Source: Sphingomonadales bacterium
Lineage (GTDB): Bacteria; Pseudomonadota; Alphaproteobacteria; Sphingomonadales; Sphingomonadaceae
Assembly (NCBI GenBank): GCA_018971065.1
Contig: JAGWVC010000027.1
Coordinates: 1 to 40,973, forward strand
Length of the DNA: 40,973 bases
Direction of reading: 5' to 3'
The notes under the pieces are model-generated. The model did no database searches. It was not told the DNA's origin and was given only the letters and a program-made list of their open reading frames with translations. Below are positions 23,831 through 32,041 of the stretch, in pieces. The position numbers and the translations under genes were made by a program. The stretch's first letter is position 1. Every line of letters begins with the position of its first letter.

Positions 23831-25060
23831 ATGGCAACCAAGGTAATGCAGGGCGTCCGCATCCTGGAAGTGGCGCAATTCACGTTCACGCCGGCGGCGG
23901 GCGCGATCCTGGCCGACTGGGGCGCGGACGTGATCAAGGTGGAACATCCGGTGCGCGGCGATACCCAGCGCGGGTTCCTGAACATGGGCGGCGTGAAGCT
24001 GGACCCGCTGCGCCACACACTGATCGAGCACCCGAATCGCGGCAAGCGCTCGGTGGGTATCGACCTGGCGACCAAGGAAGGCCAGGAAACGCTGTATGAA
24101 CTGGCCAGGCAGTGCGACGTATTCCTGACCAACTACCTTCCGCAGGTGCGCCAGAAGAACAAGTTCGACGTCGAGCATATCCGCGCGATCAACCCGAACA
24201 TCATCTATGCGCGCGGTTCGGCGCTGGGCAACAAGGGGCCGGAGCGCGAGGTCGGCGGTTTCGACGGCACCTGCTTCTGGAACCGCAGCGGCATTGCCAT
24301 CGCGATGACCCCGGAGGAACTGGACGGCCCGCTGAGCCAGGGGATGCCGGCGTTCGGCGATTCGATCGGCGGCATGTTCATCGCCGGCGGCATTTCGGCG
24401 GCGCTGTTCCACCGCGCCCAGACAGGCGAGGCGACCGAGCTGGATGTCTCGCTGCTTTCCACCGCGTGGTGGGCCTCGGGCGCGCTGCTGGCGCAGGTGA
24501 TGGAGACCGGCATCCTCGGCCGGAACAGCATGCCTTCTTCGGGCAGCGTCAGCACCAATCCGTTCATGGGCAACTTCCGCACATCGGACAACGGCTGGAT
24601 CAACCTGTGTACGCTGAGCCCCACCGGGCACATCCGCAGCCTGTTCGAAACGCTGGGCATCCCCGAAGCGGCGGACGATCCGCGCTTTGCCGACGTGCAG
24701 GCGCTGTTCGCGAACGTCGCGGCGGCCAGCGCGCTGATCACCACCGCGTTCTCCACGCAAACCTTCGAATACTGGCGCCAGCAGTTGAAGAAGTATTCGG
24801 GCCAGTGGGCGCCGGTGCAATCGCTGCGCGACCTGCTGACCGATGAGCAGACCGTGGCCAACGACATGATCATCGAGGTGGAAGGCGCCGACGGCGGCGC
24901 CCCGCTGAAGCTGGTTCGCGGGCCGGTGCAGTGGAACGGCGAGCCGCTGGAGACCACCCGCGCGCCGCAAGCCAGCGAGCATACCGAGCTGGTGCTGATG
25001 GAAATGGGCTTCGAGTGGGACAAGATCGAGGAGCTCAAGGCCAAGGGCGCCATCGCTTAG
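23831..25060 (+). CDS. CaiB/BaiF (family III) CoA transferase, first tandem copy
   Basis: A 409-residue family III CoA transferase, which swaps CoA between carboxylic acids through an aspartyl-anhydride intermediate. The N-terminal QGVRILEVAQFTFTPAAGAI, the region GADVIKVEHPVRGD, the NRGKRSVGIDLATKEG loop and the likely catalytic Asp177 in AFGDSIGG are present. In the C-terminal part, the small domain ends in EYWRQQLKKYSGQWAPVQS. The ATG at 23831 is chosen because the conserved start motif follows directly. It is very close to the product of 25235-26461, so the two arose by duplication and may form a heterodimer or act on related acyl-CoAs. Confidence 0.93.
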   Translation: MATKVMQGVRILEVAQFTFTPAAGAILADWGADVIKVEHPVRGDTQRGFLNMGGVKLDPLRHTLIEHPNRGKRSVGIDLATKEGQETLYELARQCDVFLTNYLPQVRQKNKFDVEHIRAINPNIIYARGSALGNKGPEREVGGFDGTCFWNRSGIAIAMTPEELDGPLSQGMPAFGDSIGGMFIAGGISAALFHRAQTGEATELDVSLLSTAWWASGALLAQVMETGILGRNSMPSSGSVSTNPFMGNFRTSDNGWINLCTLSPTGHIRSLFETLGIPEAADDPRFADVQALFANVAAASALITTAFSTQTFEYWRQQLKKYSGQWAPVQSLRDLLTDEQTVANDMIIEVEGADGGAPLKLVRGPVQWNGEPLETTRAPQASEHTELVLMEMGFEWDKIEELKAKGAIA

Positions 25061-25201
25061 GGCATACGCGCTTTTGCCCCACGGACGGCTGCGAACGACC
25101 ACCTTCTGCGCTTCCGGTGCTCACGTACTTTAAGTACGCTGCGCTCCGGTTCTCGAAGGTGGCCATTCTCGCTCGCCCGTGAGCCAAAATCACGCATACC
25201 C
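25060..25201. repeat. 140-bp imperfect palindrome between the two CoA transferase genes
   Basis: The whole intergenic stretch folds on itself around GTACTT-T-AAGTAC (25125-25137). Arms from the centre outward include GCTTCCGG against CCGG-type bases, CCACCTTC (25100-25107) against GAAGGTGG (25155-25162), and the ends GGGCATACGCG...TTTTG against CAAAAT...CGCATACCC. The midpoint of 25061-25200 coincides with the inner palindrome. It would give a long hairpin in RNA and resembles a REP/MITE-like extragenic element. It may end or modulate the transcript between the two genes. Confidence 0.8.
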
Positions 25202-25234
25202 TGACGTCAGGATATGCGGCGAAGGGGAGAGTGC

Positions 25235-26461
25235 ATGACCAAGGTTCTCCAGGGCGTGCGCGTGCTTGAAGTGGCGCAGTTCGTGTTCGTGCCCAGCGCC
25301 GGCTCGCTGCTGGTCGAATGGGGGGCCGACGTCATCAAGGTGGAGCATCCAGTGCGCGGCGATGCGCAGCGCGGCATGTTCCGCATCGGCGGCGTCACCT
25401 TCGACCCGCAGGTCAATCCAATGATGGAGCATCCCAACCGGGGCAAGCGGTCGATCGGCATCGACGTTGCCCATCCCGACGGGCAGGCGCTGGTGCATGA
25501 GCTGGCGAAGAACGCCGACGTGTTCCTGACCAACTACCTGCCCGAGGCGCGGCAGAAGCTGAAGATCGACGTCGAACACATTCGCGCCGCCAACCCCGAC
25601 ATCATCTATGCGCGCGGCAGCGCCTATGGCGACAAGGGGCCGGACCGCGAAAGGGGCGGGTTCGATTCGACCGTGTTCTGGAGCCATTCGGGCATTGCCC
25701 ACGCGCTGACCCCGCAGGAATTCGACGTGCCGCTGACCCAGGGCATCGGCGGACTGGGCGATTCGATTGCCGGAATGAGCCTGTGCGGCGGTATCGCCGG
25801 GGCGCTCTTTCACCGGATGCGCACCGGCGAGGCGACCGAGGTGGACGTTTCGCTGCTGAGTTCCGCATGGTGGGTGACGGGTCAGGTGCTGGACACCTAC
25901 CTGATGAGCGGGCAGCAGATGCGCGTGTCCACCCCGCAGGCCGGCGGCTCTGCGTTCAGCCCGTTCATCGGCCATTACCTGACCGCCGACCGCCGCACGA
26001 TCAGCCTGTTCATGCTGGTACCCGGCCCCTACATCCGCGACACCTTCACGCACCTGGGGCTGGCGGAACTGGCCGACGACGCCCGGTTTTCAACGGCCGA
26101 GGCGCTGATGGCGAACGCCGTGGAGGCCGGCAAGCTGATCGAGGCGGCGGTGGCGCGGCATGACTTCGACTATTGGCGCGAACACCTGAAGACGATGAAG
26201 GGCCAATGGGCCGCCGCGCAAAGCCTGCTTGATCTGGGTCATGATCCGCAGGCCCTCGCCAACGATATGCTGTACGAGGTCGAGCGGATCGACGGCCAGG
26301 GCACGATGAAGATCGCGCGCGGGCCGGTGCAGTTTGACCACAAGCCCGCGCAGACTTGCCGCGCACCGCAAGCATTCGAGCACACCGAGGCGATACTTCT
26401 CGAACAGGGTCTTGAATGGGAGCGGATCGAACGCCTAAAGGCCTCGGGAGCGATCGCCTGA
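25235..26461 (+). CDS. CaiB/BaiF (family III) CoA transferase, second tandem copy
   Basis: A 408-residue paralogue of the preceding enzyme. It keeps LQGVRVLEVAQFVFVPSAG, GADVIKVEHPVRGDAQRG, HPNRGKRSIGIDV and the likely catalytic Asp176 in GLGDSIAG. The C-terminal YWREHLKTMKGQWAAAQSL and the ending WERIERLKASGAIA also match the first copy. The ATG at 25235 has AAGGGGAGA upstream. It starts 33 bases after the 140-bp palindrome and is followed by the small cysteine protein and an acyl-CoA synthetase, suggesting CoA activation and transfer in one route. The substrate is unknown. Confidence 0.93.
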   Translation: MTKVLQGVRVLEVAQFVFVPSAGSLLVEWGADVIKVEHPVRGDAQRGMFRIGGVTFDPQVNPMMEHPNRGKRSIGIDVAHPDGQALVHELAKNADVFLTNYLPEARQKLKIDVEHIRAANPDIIYARGSAYGDKGPDRERGGFDSTVFWSHSGIAHALTPQEFDVPLTQGIGGLGDSIAGMSLCGGIAGALFHRMRTGEATEVDVSLLSSAWWVTGQVLDTYLMSGQQMRVSTPQAGGSAFSPFIGHYLTADRRTISLFMLVPGPYIRDTFTHLGLAELADDARFSTAEALMANAVEAGKLIEAAVARHDFDYWREHLKTMKGQWAAAQSLLDLGHDPQALANDMLYEVERIDGQGTMKIARGPVQFDHKPAQTCRAPQAFEHTEAILLEQGLEWERIERLKASGAIA

Positions 26462-26524
26462 GGGCGATGAAGACAATCCGCCGCGCGGCGAGACCGGCGC
26501 GGCCCCTGGCACGAGGAATTCACG

Positions 26525-26815
26525 ATGAAGCCCGGAACCCGTTTGAAGAGCGCGGCCTGCGACACCGAAGTGATGGTGATCCGCTGCGCCGATGGCCAGA
26601 TCGAATGCGGCGGCGCGCCGATGGGTGAGGCCAAGCCGGCCGAAGCCGCGCCGCTTTCGGCCGATTTCTCGGCCGGTACGCTGATGGGCAAGCGCTACGT
26701 CGATGCCGACGGCAAGTACGAGCTGCTGTGCGTGAAGCCGGGCAAGGGCAACCTGTCGGTCGATGGCGTCGCGCTGGTGACCAAGGACGCCAAGCCGCTG
26801 CCGGCTTCCGACTGA
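26525..26815 (+). CDS. Small conserved cysteine-containing protein of unknown function
   Basis: A 96-residue soluble protein with no signal peptide. The N-terminal half has Cys12, Cys21 and Cys28 (TEVMVIRCADGQIECGGAPM), and Cys69 lies in YELLCVKPGKGNLSVDG. The spacing suggests a small beta-rich, perhaps zinc-ribbon-like fold, but no family is certain. A glycine/aspartate loop (KRYVDADGKYELL) sits in the middle. The ATG at 26525 follows GAGGAATTCACG. Located 19 bases before the acyl-CoA synthetase and 63 bases after the CoA transferase, it is very likely in the same operon and may be a partner or chaperone of one of them. Confidence 0.75.
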   Translation: MKPGTRLKSAACDTEVMVIRCADGQIECGGAPMGEAKPAEAAPLSADFSAGTLMGKRYVDADGKYELLCVKPGKGNLSVDGVALVTKDAKPLPASD

Positions 26816-26834
26816 CCTTTCAGGACACAGCCCG

Positions 26835-28331
26835 ATGAACATCGCCCTCCTGCTGGAAATGGCGGCCGAGGCCGCGCCCGATCGCATTGCCCTCGTCTGC
26901 GACGGCAAGCGCTGGACTTATGCCGAACTGCTGGCCGCCGCGCGCGGGGCGTTCGAGATGATCCAGGAAAGCGGCGTCGCGCACGTGGCGCTGCTGGATG
27001 AATCGAGCGAGGCGGCGGTGATCGCGCTGTTCGGCGCGGCGCTGGCCGGCGTGCCCTATTGCCCGCTGAACTATCGCCTGGCCGATCCGGATCTGGCCGC
27101 GCTGCTGGGCCGCATCGCGCCGGCGCTGGTGATCGGCGACGAAGGCCGGGTGGAGCGGCTGGCGGGGAGCGACGGCCACACCGTGTTCAGCCGCGAGGAC
27201 TTCACCGCCAAGGCACAGGAACTGGTGCCGGGCGACGAGGAGCGCGAGTACGATCCGGGCGCCGACGGCATTGCCGTGCAACTGTTCACCAGCGGCACCA
27301 CGGCGGCGCCGAAGGCGGCGATCCTGCGCCACTCCAACCTGCTGGGCTATATCCTGGGCACGGTGGAATTCGCCGCCGCCGACGAGGACGCGGCCGCGCT
27401 GGTGGTGGTGCCGCCGTATCACATCGCCGGTATCTCGGCGCTGATGAGCTCGATCTATGCGCTGCGCCGCATCGTCATGCTGCCGGCGTTCTCGCCCGAG
27501 GGCTGGGTGAAGTTGGTCGGCGAGGAGCAGATCACCAACGCCTTCGTGGTGCCGACGATGCTGACCCGTATCGTCTCGGCGCTGGAGAAGGACGGCGGCG
27601 ACGTCTCGTCGTTGCGCGCCATTTCCTATGGCGGTGGCAAGATGCCGCTGGAAGTGATCCAGAAGGCGCTGGCGATGTTCCCGAACACGGGCTTCACCAA
27701 CGCTTATGGCCTGACCGAGACCAGCAGCACCATCGCGCTGCTGGGCCCGGACGACCACCGCGCCGCGCAGGCCTCGGACGATCCCAAGGTGCGCGCGCGA
27801 CTGACATCGCTGGGTCAGCCGATCCCGACCGTCGAGATCGAGATCCGTGGCGAGGATGGCAAGCCGGTGCCGGTGGGCGAGCCGGGCGAGATCTATGTGC
27901 GCGGCGAGCAGGTCTCGGGCGAGTACAAGGAAAAGTCGGCGCTGGACGCCGAGGGCTGGTTCCCGACCCGCGACGCAGGTTTCATGGATGAGGACGGTTA
28001 TCTGTTCCTTTCGGGACGTGCCGACGACGTGATCGTGCGCGGCGGCGAGAACATGTCGCCCGGCGAGATCGAGGACGTGCTGCTGACTCACCCGGCCGTG
28101 GCCGATGCCTGCGCCTGCGCGATCCCGTCGGTGGAATGGGGCGAGGCCGTGGGCATCGCCGTCGTCACCCGCGAAGGGCACACGCCGCCGAGCGAGGCCG
28201 AGCTGAAGACCCTGATCAAGGACCGCCTGCGTTCCAGCCGCGTTCCCGACAAGGTCGCGTTCGTGGACGAGCTGCCGTACAACGAGATGGGCAAGCTGCT
28301 GCGCCGCAAGGTCAAGGAAATCCTGGCGTAG
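26835..28331 (+). CDS. Acyl-CoA synthetase (AMP-dependent, ANL superfamily)
   Basis: A 498-residue ligase that activates a carboxylic acid with ATP to an acyl-AMP and then to the CoA thioester. The phosphate loop is LFTSGTTAAPKAAI (residues ~150-165). The A5 motif is NAYGLTETSS. The hinge and C-terminal motifs are GWFPTRDAGFMDEDGYLFL with GRADDVIVRGGENMSPGEIE. The catalytic lysine is in NEMGKLLRRKVKEI at the end. The length is slightly short for long-chain ligases and fits medium-chain, aromatic or steroid-acid ligases. It is followed one base later by the next CoA transferase. Confidence 0.95.
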   Translation: MNIALLLEMAAEAAPDRIALVCDGKRWTYAELLAAARGAFEMIQESGVAHVALLDESSEAAVIALFGAALAGVPYCPLNYRLADPDLAALLGRIAPALVIGDEGRVERLAGSDGHTVFSREDFTAKAQELVPGDEEREYDPGADGIAVQLFTSGTTAAPKAAILRHSNLLGYILGTVEFAAADEDAAALVVVPPYHIAGISALMSSIYALRRIVMLPAFSPEGWVKLVGEEQITNAFVVPTMLTRIVSALEKDGGDVSSLRAISYGGGKMPLEVIQKALAMFPNTGFTNAYGLTETSSTIALLGPDDHRAAQASDDPKVRARLTSLGQPIPTVEIEIRGEDGKPVPVGEPGEIYVRGEQVSGEYKEKSALDAEGWFPTRDAGFMDEDGYLFLSGRADDVIVRGGENMSPGEIEDVLLTHPAVADACACAIPSVEWGEAVGIAVVTREGHTPPSEAELKTLIKDRLRSSRVPDKVAFVDELPYNEMGKLLRRKVKEILA

Positions 28332-28332
28332 G

Positions 28333-29532
28333 ATGGGCGCGCCGGGCTTCTCCGGCCCGGCGATCCCGCTGGCGCGCTGGGCGGACCGGCAGTTGCGGCT
28401 GCTGGCTGCCGAGACCGGTGCGGCAGCGCATCATGACCTGACGGGGCAGACGCTGCTGGGTGAGCGTGGCTCTGCCAACGGCTACACGATCAATGGGCGG
28501 ATTTCGGCGGGCATCGGCGGCAGTCGGCTGATGGTGACACGCGATGGCGGCTGGTTTGCGCTGACGCTGCTGCGCGCCGAGGATCGCGAACTGTTGCCTG
28601 CGCTGTTCGGGCGCGATGGCTTCGACCGGTTCGATGCCGAGGCGATTGCCGCCGAAGCGCGGCGGCATGATTGCGCCGCGCTGGTGGCGCGCGGGCGACT
28701 GCTGGGCTTGCCGGTGGCATCGGCGGATGAGGTTCCGGTATCGCCGCCGGTGGAACTGCTGACCGAAGGGTCACGGCGGCGCCGACCATCCGGGCACCGG
28801 CCCGTGGTGATCGATCTTTCCGCGATCTGGGCCGGGCCGCTGATCGGCCATCTGCTGTGGCTGGTGGGCGCCGAGGTGACCAAGGTGGAAAGCCTGACCC
28901 GGCCCGACCTGATCCGCCGCGACGATCCCGCCACTTTCGACCTGATCAACCAGGGCAAGGCCAATGTCGTCATCGACTTTCACGACGACGCGCAGAAGGC
29001 GCTGCTGGTCGAGCGGATTCGCGGTGCCGACATCGTCATCGAATCATCGCGGGTGCGAGCGTTGCGGCAGCTTGGCATCGATGCCGAAGCGCTGGTTGCG
29101 GAAGTACCCGGGCTAGTGTGGCTGAGCGTCACTGGCCACGGCGCGCGCGGCGAGGCGGCGGACTGGGCCGGGATCGGCAATGACTGCGGCGTGGCGGCGG
29201 GGCTGGCGCGGGCGCTGGGCGATGCCTGCGGTGAAGTGGGCTACGTCGGCGATGCGATTGCCGATCCGCTGACCGGAATTGTCGGCGCGCGCGCGGCTTG
29301 GCGGGCCTACAGCGAAGGGCGGGGTTGTCGGATCGGGCTGGCGATGAGCGCGATCGCCGCGCGGGCGCTGACCGAGGAGCGGGCGTTGGACCCGCAATTG
29401 CTGGACGCGGAACTGCGCGGCTGGGGTGCGGCGGTGAATGGCCCCTTCCCCACCGTGCCGCGCCGGGCAATGGCGGCGCCGGTCCGCGCGATGGGGGCCG
29501 ACAACGCCGCGTGGGGTCTGCCGCCGTGTTGA
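28333..29532 (+). CDS. CoA transferase family III-like protein with rearranged domain order
   Basis: A 399-residue protein. The usual N-terminal family motif appears only at residues 158-169 (VVIDLSAIWAGP), followed by LLWLVGAEVTKVES, LINQGKANVVIDF and a candidate catalytic Asp311 in AIADPLTG. In a normal CaiB/BaiF enzyme this block starts near residue 8. The first ~150 residues (GGWFALTLLRAEDRELLPAL and ARRHDCAALVARGRLLGLPV) look like the small domain and C-terminal end of the family. The protein therefore looks circularly permuted, or like the tail of one copy joined to the head of another. It starts one base after the acyl-CoA synthetase stop and overlaps the amidohydrolase start. Confidence 0.8.
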   Translation: MGAPGFSGPAIPLARWADRQLRLLAAETGAAAHHDLTGQTLLGERGSANGYTINGRISAGIGGSRLMVTRDGGWFALTLLRAEDRELLPALFGRDGFDRFDAEAIAAEARRHDCAALVARGRLLGLPVASADEVPVSPPVELLTEGSRRRRPSGHRPVVIDLSAIWAGPLIGHLLWLVGAEVTKVESLTRPDLIRRDDPATFDLINQGKANVVIDFHDDAQKALLVERIRGADIVIESSRVRALRQLGIDAEALVAEVPGLVWLSVTGHGARGEAADWAGIGNDCGVAAGLARALGDACGEVGYVGDAIADPLTGIVGARAAWRAYSEGRGCRIGLAMSAIAARALTEERALDPQLLDAELRGWGAAVNGPFPTVPRRAMAAPVRAMGADNAAWGLPPC

Positions 29533-30884
29533 TCCGGGGGGCGGACGTGTGGGGCATCGGGCCGGCGGATGTGCGGCTGGGCAACGGCGTGATCGCGGCG
29601 ATCGGCACGCTGGCGCCGGTGCCGGACGAGGCGGTGATCGAGGCGCACGGCGGCGCGTTGCTGCCGGGGCTGCATGACCACCACATCCACCTGAATGCGC
29701 TGGCGGCGCGGCAGGCGTCAGTGGTGTGTGGCCCGCCCGAGGTGTCCAGCGCGGGCGAACTGGCGGCGCGGTTGGCCGGCGTGGCGGGCGATGGCTGGAT
29801 TCGCGGCATCCTCTATCACGAAAGCGTGATGGGCTTGCCCGACGCAGCCGCGCTGGACCGGCTGGTGGCGGACCGGCCGCTGCGCATCCAGCATCGATCG
29901 GGGCGGATGTGGCTGTTCAATTCGGCGGGGCTGGCAGCGCTGAGGGAAACGCATCCGGGTCTCGACCGTAACAAGGGGCATCTGTTCGACGCCGATGGCT
30001 GGCTGCGCGCGATGCTGGGCAGCGGGCCGCCCGAGCTGGGCGCGGTTTCGGCGCGGCTGGCGCGGTTCGGCGTGACCGGGGTTACCGAAATGTCGCCGGG
30101 CAACGATGCCGACGCGGCCGCCCATTTTGCGGGGGAGCGCGCGGCGGGCCGGCTGCGGCAACGCTGCCTGCTGGCCGGGCGGCTGGAACTGGCCAGCGCG
30201 GTGCCCGATGGCTGGCGGCTGGGTCCGGCAAAGCTGCACCTGCACGAGACGGCATTGCCCGATCTGGACGAAGCCACGTCGTTCGCGGTGGCGGCGCACG
30301 CGCAGGGGCGTGGCGTGGCGGTACACTGCACCACGGAGGTGGAGCTGGTCTATGCGCTGGCGGTGCTGGCGGCGGCGGGGGTGCATCCGGGTGATCGCAT
30401 TGAACATGCCGGGGTGGCGTCCGACGAACTGGTGGCCGAAGTGGCGGCGATGGGGCTGGCGGTGGTGAGCCAGCCGCATTTCATTGCCGAGCGGGGCGAG
30501 CAGTACTGGCGCGATGTCGAGCCGCGCCATCGCGGCGAATTGTATCGGCTGGCGGCGTTTTCGCGGGCGGGGGTGCCGCTGGCGGCGGGGAGCGATGCGC
30601 CGTTCGGTAGTGACGATCCGTGGGCGGCGATGCGCGCGGCGGTGTCGCGGCGGGCCGGCGATGGCCGGGTGATCGGCGCGGGCGAAGCGTTGACGCCCGA
30701 GACGGCGCTGGCGCTCTATCTGGCCGATCCCGGGGATTTGCGGGTACAGCGGGGGGTTGCAGTAAGCGGCCCGGCGGACTTGTGCCTGCTGGACCGCCCG
30801 TGGGCGGAGGCGCGTGAACGGCTGCGTTCAGAGGACGTCCGCGCCACTTTCATCGCCGGTGAGCTGGTCCACAAGGCCCCATGA
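29526..30884 (+). CDS. Amidohydrolase (YtcJ-like, amidohydrolase_3)
   Basis: A 452-residue metal-dependent hydrolase. After a short beta-sandwich N-terminus (VLIRGADVWGIGPADVRLG, residues 1-20), the metal-binding HxH lies in LLPGLHDHHIHLNAL. Further ligands and active-site residues appear in AKLHLHETALPD, GVAVHCTTEVEL, DRIEHAGVAS, and the conserved AAGSDAPFGSDDPW. Family members hydrolyse amides, esters or cyclic C-N bonds. The substrate is unknown. The start is GTG at 29526 (or TTG at 29529), overlapping the CoA transferase stop by 7 (or 4) bases. Its 3' end overlaps the convergent crotonase gene by 57 bases. It closes the operon that begins with the CoA transferases. Confidence 0.9.
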   Translation: MLIRGADVWGIGPADVRLGNGVIAAIGTLAPVPDEAVIEAHGGALLPGLHDHHIHLNALAARQASVVCGPPEVSSAGELAARLAGVAGDGWIRGILYHESVMGLPDAAALDRLVADRPLRIQHRSGRMWLFNSAGLAALRETHPGLDRNKGHLFDADGWLRAMLGSGPPELGAVSARLARFGVTGVTEMSPGNDADAAAHFAGERAAGRLRQRCLLAGRLELASAVPDGWRLGPAKLHLHETALPDLDEATSFAVAAHAQGRGVAVHCTTEVELVYALAVLAAAGVHPGDRIEHAGVASDELVAEVAAMGLAVVSQPHFIAERGEQYWRDVEPRHRGELYRLAAFSRAGVPLAAGSDAPFGSDDPWAAMRAAVSRRAGDGRVIGAGEALTPETALALYLADPGDLRVQRGVAVSGPADLCLLDRPWAEARERLRSEDVRATFIAGELVHKAP

Positions 30885-31796
30885 TTGCGCGGTCAGCGCG
30901 CTGATACGGCGCCCGGACAGGATCATCAGCGCGGTGCGTTGCGCGCCGATGCGGCGGGTGAGCGAGACGCAGCCGCCGGCGCCGGGCAGCACGCCCATTG
31001 CCAGTTCGGGAAGCTGGAACCAGGCGCGCGGGCTGGCGGTGATACGGCCGGCGAACGCGGCCATTTCCAGCCCGGCGCCGACGCAGGCGCCATCGACATG
31101 AACCGCCAGCCGATCGCCGAGGTCTGCCAGCAGGCGCGCGGGCAAGGAGCGGCGACGGATGGCGTGGGCGGCGGCGGGATCGGTGGCGGTACCGAATTCG
31201 GCAAGGTCGGCGCCCAGGCTGAAGCAGCGGCCGGTGGCGGTCAGCCGGATGCGGGCGATGGCGGGATCGAGCCGGGCGAGTTCGAGCGATTCGGACAAGG
31301 CATCGCGCATGGCGGTGTCGATGGCGTTGCCGACATCGGGGCGGTCGAGAACGAGGGTGAGGCAATCCTCGACACGGGCGACCCGCACCCGTCCCGGCGG
31401 CGCGAGCATGGCGGGGGCGCGGTGTGTGCGCCACGCCAGATGTTCGGCGCCGGCCTGTAGCGTGGCATAGGCCAGCGATTCGGCCACCAGTCCCTGCCCC
31501 GCCGCCAGCGACGGCAGCAGCCGCAGCAGATCGGTAATGACGGCCGCGGCGCGCGGATGGGCAACGACCTGGCGAACAACGGCGGCCAGCGGCACCGGCG
31601 GTTCGATCACGGCATCCAGCGCCGCCGCCAGCGGGTGGCTGCGGCGGCCCAGCGCGATGACCGGGAACGGCGGCAGGTCAAGTCGATCAGGCCAATCGTT
31701 TGCAACATCGCAATCGACAATCCCGAGCGGAAGATCGGGTGGATTCTCCCCCTGCCACAGTCGGCGCGGGTCAAGCAGGAAGGGGGTGAAATCCAT
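30828..31796 (-). CDS. Enoyl-CoA hydratase/isomerase (crotonase) with unusual N-terminal half
   Basis: A 322-residue crotonase-superfamily protein. The crotonase core lies at residues ~150-320: LTLVLDRPDVGNAID, GRCFSLGADLAEFG, and VDGACVGAGLEMAAFAGRI with the first catalytic Glu. The second Glu is in QLPELAMGVLPGAGGCVSL. The core ends shortly after TAQSWGLVDQL, without the usual C-terminal helical third. The first ~150 residues contain GLVAESLAYATLQAGAEHLA, which resembles the C-terminal end of ordinary crotonases, so the order may be permuted. The ATG at 31796 lacks a good ribosome binding site, so the start is uncertain. It is convergent with the amidohydrolase. Confidence 0.8.
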   Translation of the reverse strand: MDFTPFLLDPRRLWQGENPPDLPLGIVDCDVANDWPDRLDLPPFPVIALGRRSHPLAAALDAVIEPPVPLAAVVRQVVAHPRAAAVITDLLRLLPSLAAGQGLVAESLAYATLQAGAEHLAWRTHRAPAMLAPPGRVRVARVEDCLTLVLDRPDVGNAIDTAMRDALSESLELARLDPAIARIRLTATGRCFSLGADLAEFGTATDPAAAHAIRRRSLPARLLADLGDRLAVHVDGACVGAGLEMAAFAGRITASPRAWFQLPELAMGVLPGAGGCVSLTRRIGAQRTALMILSGRRISALTAQSWGLVDQLTGDESGADVL

Positions 31797-31936
31797 CGAA
31801 ACGTGATGCCCGATCGGTTGGCGAGAATCACGCCTTGGCCGATTCGTCCGGACAGGATCATCGCGGGGGCGGCAATGGCGGGCCAATTTGGGCCAGATTA
31901 TCGCCAATTCGGGCCATATTCGTCATATCCGGACCC

Positions 31937-31960
31937 GTAATCCTCACCTAGGCTAGTAAA
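31937..31960. promoter_or_regulatory. Third, weaker ACCTAGG site upstream of the IclR gene
   Basis: CTCACCTAGGCTAG (31943-31956) shares the ACCTAGG core with the operators at 23066 and 23590 but is less symmetric. It lies 90 bases before the iclR-like start and 150 bases before the divergent crotonase start, in a 245-base intergenic region that is otherwise free of genes. I could not fit a good -35/-10 pair here. Confidence 0.4.
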
Positions 31961-32041
31961 AAACGAGATAACCTCATTTTTTGTTGACTCGGGGCGGCGC
32001 TCGTTCAAATTTGGCGGCAACAAAGGTGGAGGAGAGAGCAG

